The notes beneath the pieces were generated by a model. It saw nothing but the letters and a program-made list of their open reading frames with translations. It did not search any database and was not told where the DNA came from. Shown here piece by piece: positions 58,896 through 64,000 of a DNA stretch of 64,000 nucleotides. The position numbers and the translations under genes are program-made. Every line of letters begins with the position of its first letter. The first letter of the stretch is position 1. Where the stretch lies: positions 62,001 to 126,000 of the forward strand of contig NZ_JAGIBH010000004.1 of NCBI RefSeq assembly GCF_017744445.1. The letters run 5' to 3'. Source of the DNA: Caulobacter sp. (GTDB taxonomy: Bacteria > Pseudomonadota > Alphaproteobacteria > Caulobacterales > Caulobacteraceae).

Positions 58896-59285
58896 ATGAA
58901 GCGGGGCGTCAAGATCACGATCGGCGTCCTGCTCGCACTGGGGCTACTAGCCCTCTGCGCCGTCCCGATGAAGGTGGTGACGATCAAGATCGACCTGCCA
59001 CCGCCAATCCCGGCCAAGCCCGCACGCACGACGCCAGTCTTCATCACGATCAAGCCGGACGGCGCCCTGGCGATCGAGGACGCGCCTACTACCCTTGAGG
59101 CCCTGCCCGGAGACCTGTCGACGCGCTTCGGTCCCGGCCCAAAGGATCAGCAACGCATCATGATCCGCGCGACAGGCGATGTGCCCTACGAGCGCTTTAT
59201 GACCCTGCTGAACGCCCTTCAGGAACACGGCTGGTACAAGGTCGGCCTGATCAACGAGAACCTCTCGACCGAAGCCCAGCCCTAG
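58896..59285 (+). CDS. Solitary ExbD/TolR-like protein
   Basis: 129-aa protein: membrane helix (ITIGVLLALGLLALCAVPM), Pro-rich segment (PPPIPAKPARTTP), then an ExbD/TolR periplasmic domain (VFITIKPDGALAIEDAPTTLEAL, RIMIRATGDVPYERFMTLLNALQEHGWYKVGLINE). ExbD/TolR convert proton flow with ExbB/TolQ, but no partner is near, and the helix lacks the conserved Asp that carries protons. It follows tyrC by three bases. Confidence 0.8.
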   Translation: MKRGVKITIGVLLALGLLALCAVPMKVVTIKIDLPPPIPAKPARTTPVFITIKPDGALAIEDAPTTLEALPGDLSTRFGPGPKDQQRIMIRATGDVPYERFMTLLNALQEHGWYKVGLINENLSTEAQP

Positions 59286-59295
59286 GCCGGCGCTG

Positions 59296-59420
59296 ACCCC
59301 TCCACCGGCTTCGCCGGTCCCCCTCCCCCAAAAGGGGGAGGATAGCGCCCCATACGACACTCTTCTTTCTCCGCCCCGTTTGGGGGAGGACAGACCTGCG
59401 CAAGCAGGTCAGGTGGGGGC
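59296..59420. repeat. Inverted repeat of family C, copy 2
   Basis: CCCCTCC ... CCCTCCCCCAAAAGGGGGAGG ... TTGGGGGAGGACAG, with CAGGTGGGGGCC at the right end like the 49.7-kb copy (AAGGTGGGGGCAAG). It fills the first part of the 324-base gap before the TonB-dependent receptor gene. Confidence 0.75.
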
Positions 59421-59483
59421 CTGTGCCGAGCCAACCTTTGTTACGATATCTTGCGACTCCGTCATTTGTCAGACATATATTAT

Positions 59484-59529
59484 CTACGTTGTGAGATTTG
59501 ATCCCAAAATACGGGACTACGCGACGTAG
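59484..59529. promoter_or_regulatory. AT-rich promoter region with dyads before the receptor gene
   Basis: CTACGT (59484-59489) and ACGTAG (59524-59529) flank a smaller dyad TCCC-N7-GGGA (59502-59516). Just upstream is the most AT-rich stretch of the region (ACATATATTATC), a likely promoter. Regulator unknown. Confidence 0.4.
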
Positions 59530-59609
59530 AGAGCTGAACCGGGAAAACCGGGAGCCTCGGGTTGGAAACATCTGGGGCGCGGCGGGGCCGGCCCTGTCTG
59601 GAGGTCCTC

Positions 59610-62498
59610 ATGTCGCCGTCCCATAGGTCGCCGTCCAAGTTGGGCTGGAAATCGGGCTGCTCGTTGCTGGCCCTGGCCATTGTCGGCGCGATGGCCGCCA
59701 CCAGCGCGCACGCGCAAGACACCACCGTCGACGAAGTGGTCGTCACCGGCTTTCGCGAAAGCCTGAAGAGCGCGCTGAACGTCAAGCGCCAGTCCTCAGG
59801 CGTGGTCGACGCCATCAAGGCCGAGGACATCGCCGACTTCCCGGACGCCAACCTCGCCGAGTCCATCCAGCGGGTGCCGGGCGTGTCGATCGCCCGCGTC
59901 GCCGGCGAGGGCCGGACGATCACCGTGCGCGGCCTGCCGCCGAACTTCACCCGCGTGCGCATCAACGGCATGGAGGCCCAGTCGACCAGCGGCGCCACCA
60001 CCAGCGACCGCGGCGCCAACCTGGGCCGCGGCTTCGACTTCAACACCTTCGCCTCGGAACTGTTCAGCGGCATCACGGTGCGCAAGAGCGCCCAGGCCGA
60101 GGTGATCGAAGGCTCGCTGGGGGCCACGGTCGACCTGGAGACCGCCCGTCCGCTGGACCAGAAGGGCCTGACCTTCGTGCTGGGCGCGGCCGGCAGCTAT
60201 ACGGATCTCGCCAAGAAGGTCGATCCGCGCTTCACCGCCGTGCTGGGCAACCGCTGGGAAGGCGCGTTCGGCGAGTTCGGGGCCCAGGCCTCGGTGGCCT
60301 ACAGCAAACGTCGCTATCTGGAAGACCAATGGGGCTCGGGCGGCTGGAACCCCGCCACGGTGGACGGCGGCTTCTGCACGCCCGTCGGCCGGCCCGTGCA
60401 GAACCCGGTCGACAACGCCGCCAACGGCACGGACGCCGCCAACTGCGCCACCGGCGTGCCGCGCCCGGCCGCCAGCGACACGGTCTTCGACCAGGCCAAC
60501 CGCTCGACGGTGTTCTTCCCTCGCCTGCCCCGCTATGGCCGCTTCCACCATAACCAGGAGCGCACCGGCGCGACCCTGGCCCTGCAGTGGAAGCCGACCT
60601 CGCGCACCTCGCTCAGCTTCGACGCCCTGTATTCGAACTATGACGTCAAGCGCGAGGAGAACTGGCTGGAGGGCTTCTCGTTCGCCCGCGCCATCAGCCA
60701 GAACGGCAAGCCGCAGACGGCCGTGCGCGAGCTGATCCTGCGCAACGCCGGGACCAGCCACACCGCCGGCGTCAACCTGGGCCAGACGGTCTATGACGTC
60801 AACTACGCCCGCTTCGACGGCGTGGACGTGCGCTCCGACACCCAGCACGACGAGTTCCAGAACGTCTTCCAGCAGTACACCCTGGCGGGCACGCACGAGC
60901 TGACCGACAAGATCACGGTCAGGGGCCTGATCGGCTACTCGAAGTCGGACTACGACCAGCCGATGACGACGACGATCATGTTCCAGCGGCCCAACACCAG
61001 CATGACGGTGGACTTCCGCAAGGACCGCGACCAGCCGACCATCACCCACGGCTTCGACGTCACGGATGCGGCGCTCTACAGCTTCGCCGCCCCCAATGCC
61101 GAGGTGCGGCTGTCGCAGATCTTCACGACCAACATCTACAAGACCATCGACCTGAACCTGGCCTGGGCCGTCGACGACGCCCTGACCGTCAAGGTCGGCG
61201 GGCACTATGATGAATTCTCGTTCGACACCTCGGCCTTCCAGCGGGCCAACAACTTCCTGGTGCCCAGCTTCACCTCGGCGGAGCTGAAGAACCTGACCAA
61301 GGTGGTCAGCGGCTTCGGCGGCCACGGCATCAATTCGGGGGTCTTCCCGTCGGCCTGGGCGACGATCGACTACGACAAGTTCGTCGGCAACCAGAACCTC
61401 TACAGCCAGACGGGCCTGTATACGCTGGTCAACAATTTCGGCGGCATCCGCCGGGTGGACGAGAAGGTGACCTCGGCCTTCATCCAGGCGGACCTGCGCA
61501 CCGAAATCAGCGGCGTGCCCGTGCGCGGCGACGTCGGTTTCCGCTTCGCCCGCACCGAGCTGGAGTCGCGCGGTTACCAGATCGGCCTGACGCCGCAGCA
61601 GGTCACGGCCGATCACAGCTACAACGACGTCCTGCCCTCGTTGAACGTCGCCGTCGACGTCACCGACAACCTCATCCTGCGCTTCTCGGGTGCCAAGACC
61701 GTGTCGCGGCCTGACCTGGGCTTCCTGACGCCCGGCGGCAGCCTGAACCTGACCGGCACGCCGTCGATCACCTCGGGCAACCCGACCCTGGACCCGATCC
61801 GCGCCTGGACGGCCGATCTCGGCGCCGAGTGGTACTTCGCCCCCGGCGCCATCCTGGGCGTGGGCTTCTTCTACAAGGACATCGAGACCTATGTTCAGAA
61901 CCAGTCCCAGCAACTGACCTTCCGCCAGACGGGTCTGCCGCTGGCCCTGCTGGGCGCGTCGGGCGTCGATCCGGATAACACCCCGATCACCGTCACCCGG
62001 CCGCTGAACACCCCGGGCGGCCCGCTGAAGGGTTTCGAGGTCAACTACCAGCAGGCCTTCACCTTTCTGCCGGGGTTCCTGAGCCACACCGGGGCGCTGG
62101 TGAACTACACCTATGTCGACAGCCAGATCGACTACTTCCTGGCGGCCGGCGGCATCACCACCAACGACCTGATCGGCCTGTCCAAGAATGCCTACAACGC
62201 CACGCTCTATTACGAGGACAGCAAGTTCAGCGCCCGCGTCTCGGCCTCGTACCGCGACAAGTCGGTCGTCGCCCTGCCGGCCAACAACCCGTTGCAGGAC
62301 ATCGAGGGCTACTCGCCCAACCTGACCTTCGACATGGCCGCCTCGTACCAGATCAACGAGCGCTTCAAGCTGTCGCTGGAGGGGCTGAACATCCTGGACC
62401 GCTTCAACCGGCAGTTCATCGACTCCGACCGCGACAGCACCTTCGTCTACACCCATACCGGGCGGCAGTTCAGCCTGGGGCTGCAATACAAGTTCTAG
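59610..62498 (+). CDS. TonB-dependent receptor (Xanthomonas/Caulobacter type)
   Basis: 962-aa outer-membrane receptor. Signal peptide ends ATSAHA-QD. Plug: VDEVVVTGFRESLKSALNVK, IKAEDIADFPDANLAESIQRVPG, RTITVRGLPPNFTRVRINGM, all typical of the TonB-Xanth-Caul family (TIGR01782) that takes up sugars and other nutrients. The barrel ends in LGLQYKF. ATG 59610 follows GGAGGTCCTC. The GH9 gene downstream suggests an oligosaccharide ligand, as inference only. Confidence 0.9.
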   Translation: MSPSHRSPSKLGWKSGCSLLALAIVGAMAATSAHAQDTTVDEVVVTGFRESLKSALNVKRQSSGVVDAIKAEDIADFPDANLAESIQRVPGVSIARVAGEGRTITVRGLPPNFTRVRINGMEAQSTSGATTSDRGANLGRGFDFNTFASELFSGITVRKSAQAEVIEGSLGATVDLETARPLDQKGLTFVLGAAGSYTDLAKKVDPRFTAVLGNRWEGAFGEFGAQASVAYSKRRYLEDQWGSGGWNPATVDGGFCTPVGRPVQNPVDNAANGTDAANCATGVPRPAASDTVFDQANRSTVFFPRLPRYGRFHHNQERTGATLALQWKPTSRTSLSFDALYSNYDVKREENWLEGFSFARAISQNGKPQTAVRELILRNAGTSHTAGVNLGQTVYDVNYARFDGVDVRSDTQHDEFQNVFQQYTLAGTHELTDKITVRGLIGYSKSDYDQPMTTTIMFQRPNTSMTVDFRKDRDQPTITHGFDVTDAALYSFAAPNAEVRLSQIFTTNIYKTIDLNLAWAVDDALTVKVGGHYDEFSFDTSAFQRANNFLVPSFTSAELKNLTKVVSGFGGHGINSGVFPSAWATIDYDKFVGNQNLYSQTGLYTLVNNFGGIRRVDEKVTSAFIQADLRTEISGVPVRGDVGFRFARTELESRGYQIGLTPQQVTADHSYNDVLPSLNVAVDVTDNLILRFSGAKTVSRPDLGFLTPGGSLNLTGTPSITSGNPTLDPIRAWTADLGAEWYFAPGAILGVGFFYKDIETYVQNQSQQLTFRQTGLPLALLGASGVDPDNTPITVTRPLNTPGGPLKGFEVNYQQAFTFLPGFLSHTGALVNYTYVDSQIDYFLAAGGITTNDLIGLSKNAYNATLYYEDSKFSARVSASYRDKSVVALPANNPLQDIEGYSPNLTFDMAASYQINERFKLSLEGLNILDRFNRQFIDSDRDSTFVYTHTGRQFSLGLQYKF

Positions 62499-62508
62499 CC
62501 CCACGGGA

Positions 62509-62528
62509 CGGGCTTTCGAGCCCGCCCT
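62509..62528 (+). terminator. Likely terminator of the receptor gene
   Basis: CGGGCT-TTCG-AGCCCG stem with a UUCG-type tetraloop, then CCCTTTCCC. The T-run is short. Confidence 0.6.
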
Positions 62529-62615
62529 TTCCCGCCCTAATCGCGAAATAAGGCCGCAACAATCGGAGCCCATCTCAACGAGCCAGGGACTAAACCCGGG
62601 AAGGAAACACCCTCT

Positions 62616-62954
62616 ATGAGCCGTAAGCTCATCGTCGCCCTCGGCGCTCTCTCCACCCTCGTGGCCGGCGCGGCCCTGGCGCAAGACGGCCCGCCTCCGG
62701 GCCCGCGCCAGATGCCGGCCCCGGAAGACGTCTTCAAGCGCTGGGACAGCAACAGCGACGGCGTCGTCGACAAGGCCGAATGGACCGGCGCTGGCCGTCC
62801 GGAAGACCGCTTCGCCATGATCGACGCCGATAAGGACGGCAAGATCACCCTGGCCGAGCTGAAGACCGCCTTCGAACAGATGCGCGCCCGCCGCGCCCAG
62901 CAAGGCGGCCAGCCTCCGGGCCCGCCGCCGGAAGCGCCGGCTCCGCAGAACTAA
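62616..62954 (+). CDS. Secreted EF-hand protein
   Basis: 112-aa protein. Signal peptide ends AALAQD. Pro-rich N-tail (GPPPGPRQMPAPEDV), two EF-hand loops (DSNSDGVVDKAE and DADKDGKITLAE, both with full ligand sets) and a Pro-rich tail (QPPGPPPEAPAPQN). Periplasmic Ca2+ binder. It lies between the receptor and the GH9 enzyme, with its own strong terminator. Confidence 0.88.
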   Translation: MSRKLIVALGALSTLVAGAALAQDGPPPGPRQMPAPEDVFKRWDSNSDGVVDKAEWTGAGRPEDRFAMIDADKDGKITLAELKTAFEQMRARRAQQGGQPPGPPPEAPAPQN

Positions 62955-62977
62955 GCGCTCTTATCAGTACTGCGTCG

Positions 62978-63009
62978 AACGCCGCCCGATGACCTCGGGC
63001 GGCGTTTTT
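62978..63009 (+). terminator. Rho-independent terminator
   Basis: AACGCCGCCCGA, loop TGACC, TCGGGCGGCG then TTTTT. Ends the EF-hand gene and separates it from the GH9 gene. Confidence 0.92.
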
Positions 63010-63114
63010 GTTTACAGGCCAGATACCGGTAACAAAGATCGTGACAACGCTGTCGGAGCTGCACTAGCTTCACCGCCAAGGCGCGCAAGTCGACGCGTCA
63101 CGGAGGAAGCGTTG

Positions 63115-64000
63115 ATGACCCGCCTGGCCGCCCTGTTGTTTGTCTCGTTGCTGGTGCTGGCCGGCGTCACGCATGCCGAAGAGGCGCCCCGCCCCATCCG
63201 CCTGAACCAGATGGGCCTCGAGGCCAACGGCCCCAAGCGCGCCGTGCTGGCCGATGCTTCCAAGAGCCCGCTGGACTGGACCCTGCTGGACGCCTCGGGC
63301 GCGACGGTCGCCTCGGGCAAGACCAAGGTGTTCGGCGACAACGCCGCCTCGGGCGAGCATGTCCACCAGATCGACTTCTCGAGCGTCCGCAAGGCCGGCG
63401 ACGGCTATCGGTTGACGGTCGGCGCCGCCGAGAGCCGCCCGTTCGCCCTACGCGCCAGGCCGGACGGCAAACTGACCAAAGCCGCCCTGTCGTTCTTCTA
63501 CCAGCAGCGCGCCAGCGTCCCGATCGAGGCCCGCTTCGTCGAGCGCCCCGACCTGGCCCGTCCTGCTGGCCACGCGCCGGACAAGGCCACCTGCTTCGAC
63601 CTGGCCGACGAGCGTGGCCAGGTCTGGCCGGGCTGCGACTACACCCTGGACGCCAGCGACGGCTGGTACGACGCCGGCGACCACGGCAAGTACGTCGTCA
63701 ACGGCGGCGTCTCGGTCTGGACGCTGGTCAACGCCTATGAGCGCGCTGCGGTTCTCAAGCGTCCCGGTGCGCTGAAGGCCCTGGGCGACGGCTCGCAGGC
63801 CCTGCCCGAGAATGCCAACGGCGTGCCCGACATCCTGGACGAGGCCCGCTTCGAGCTGTCGTTCCTGCTGGCCATGCAGGTTCCGGACGGCAAGACGCTA
63901 CAGGTCCCGGTCGGCAAGCAGAAGCCGGTCGACGGCAAGCTGAAGCTGACCGCCATCGACGCCTCGGGCATGGCCCACCAGAAGATCGCCGACCGCAACT
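63115..64000 (+). CDS. Glycoside hydrolase family 9 endoglucanase (3' truncated by window)
   Basis: At least 295 residues, open at the window end. Signal peptide (MTRLAALLFVSLLVLAGVTHA), CelD-N Ig-like domain (IRLNQMGLEANGPKRAVLAD, about 27-110), then the GH9 barrel beginning SFFYQQRASVPIEA with DGWYDAGDHGKYVVNGGVSVWTL; D186 and D189 of DAGD activate the catalytic water. The Glu acid lies beyond the window. GGAGGAAG precedes ATG 63115. It cleaves beta-1,4-glucans or related polymers. Confidence 0.9.
   Translation, partial: MTRLAALLFVSLLVLAGVTHAEEAPRPIRLNQMGLEANGPKRAVLADASKSPLDWTLLDASGATVASGKTKVFGDNAASGEHVHQIDFSSVRKAGDGYRLTVGAAESRPFALRARPDGKLTKAALSFFYQQRASVPIEARFVERPDLARPAGHAPDKATCFDLADERGQVWPGCDYTLDASDGWYDAGDHGKYVVNGGVSVWTLVNAYERAAVLKRPGALKALGDGSQALPENANGVPDILDEARFELSFLLAMQVPDGKTLQVPVGKQKPVDGKLKLTAIDASGMAHQKIADRN

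Noticed and set aside
59796..62903. A 1,035-codon antisense frame over the TonB-dependent receptor
   Set aside because: Low-complexity shadow of a GC-rich gene; the plus-strand product has complete receptor domains and signal peptide.

Overview
The window is chromosomal DNA of an alphaproteobacterium, most likely a Caulobacter species. It has very high GC, dense coding and many ATGA/GTGA start-stop overlaps. Lineage markers include SpmX (stalked-pole scaffold), ZitP (polar zinc-finger protein), a Fur-controlled HutA-like haem receptor, a TonB-dependent receptor of the Xanthomonas/Caulobacter type and two EF-hand exoproteins. I see no rRNA, insertion sequence, prophage, CRISPR array or plasmid functions; the region looks like core genome broken only by small palindromic repeats.

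Layout. 0-3.4 kb: panC, a tiny membrane protein, DUF1489, an ExoX-like exonuclease, a secreted TonB-C-like protein and an MliC-type lipoprotein. 3.4-13.6 kb: leucine/isovalerate catabolism on the minus strand (liuB, liuC, a DUF3667 membrane protein, liuD; liuA stands apart at 12.5-13.6 kb), interrupted by a cyclic-nucleotide-domain patatin, tam, a 49-aa membrane protein and a small terminated transcription unit with an almost maximal Shine-Dalgarno sequence. 13.7-20.5 kb: spmX, mgtE, tRNA-Leu(GAG), a stand-alone FliN-like protein, lipB, DUF805 and pccA. 20.7-31.5 kb: a 1,259-aa LamG-containing exoprotein coupled to a GlcG/HbpS-like protein, DJ-1/PfpI, msrB, an RBBP9-type hydrolase, an orphan membrane gene beside tRNA-Leu(CAA), a MarR regulator, a His-rich membrane protein, DUF3297, an EF-hand protein and DUF4198. 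31.6-38.4 kb: hutA, yqaA-dsbB-coq7, an M1 peptidase, a VanZ-like protein and a small stress-type protein. 38.5-48.2 kb: a candidate small RNA, an HNH nuclease, alkA, a Gre factor, TetR with its operator region, gluQRS, an acyltransferase/membrane/winged-helix cluster, GNAT, tlpA, argH and an LptM-like lipoprotein. 48.3-59.3 kb: lysA, zitP-hpt, ftsE-ftsX-ydcF-plsC, chaC, DUF2125, chorismate mutase-hisC-tyrC and an ExbD-like protein. 59.6-64 kb: a TonB-dependent receptor, an EF-hand protein and the start of a GH9 endoglucanase.

How the genes connect. LiuA, LiuB/LiuD and LiuC together take isovaleryl-CoA to HMG-CoA; PccA would act on propionyl-CoA, but its beta subunit is outside the window. FtsE/FtsX, SpmX and ZitP are envelope-division and polarity factors. 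Chorismate mutase, HisC and TyrC form an aromatic amino acid unit. The distal receptor plus GH9 enzyme suggests glucan uptake.

The observations I rate highest are regulatory: (i) a 14-nt uninterrupted match to the 16S anti-Shine-Dalgarno tail before a 22-codon ORF followed by two small hairpins and a strong terminator (12.28-12.45 kb); (ii) a candidate stress-type sRNA with a C-rich hairpin loop at 38.54-38.66 kb; (iii) an 11-bp stem that buries the Shine-Dalgarno sequence of the VanZ-like gene (37.57-37.62 kb); (iv) a 31-bp dyad in front of a TetR gene (40.94 kb); and (v) several families of palindromic repeats, one of which encodes the C-terminus of ChaC. All names come from reading the translated sequence by eye; no database search was run.
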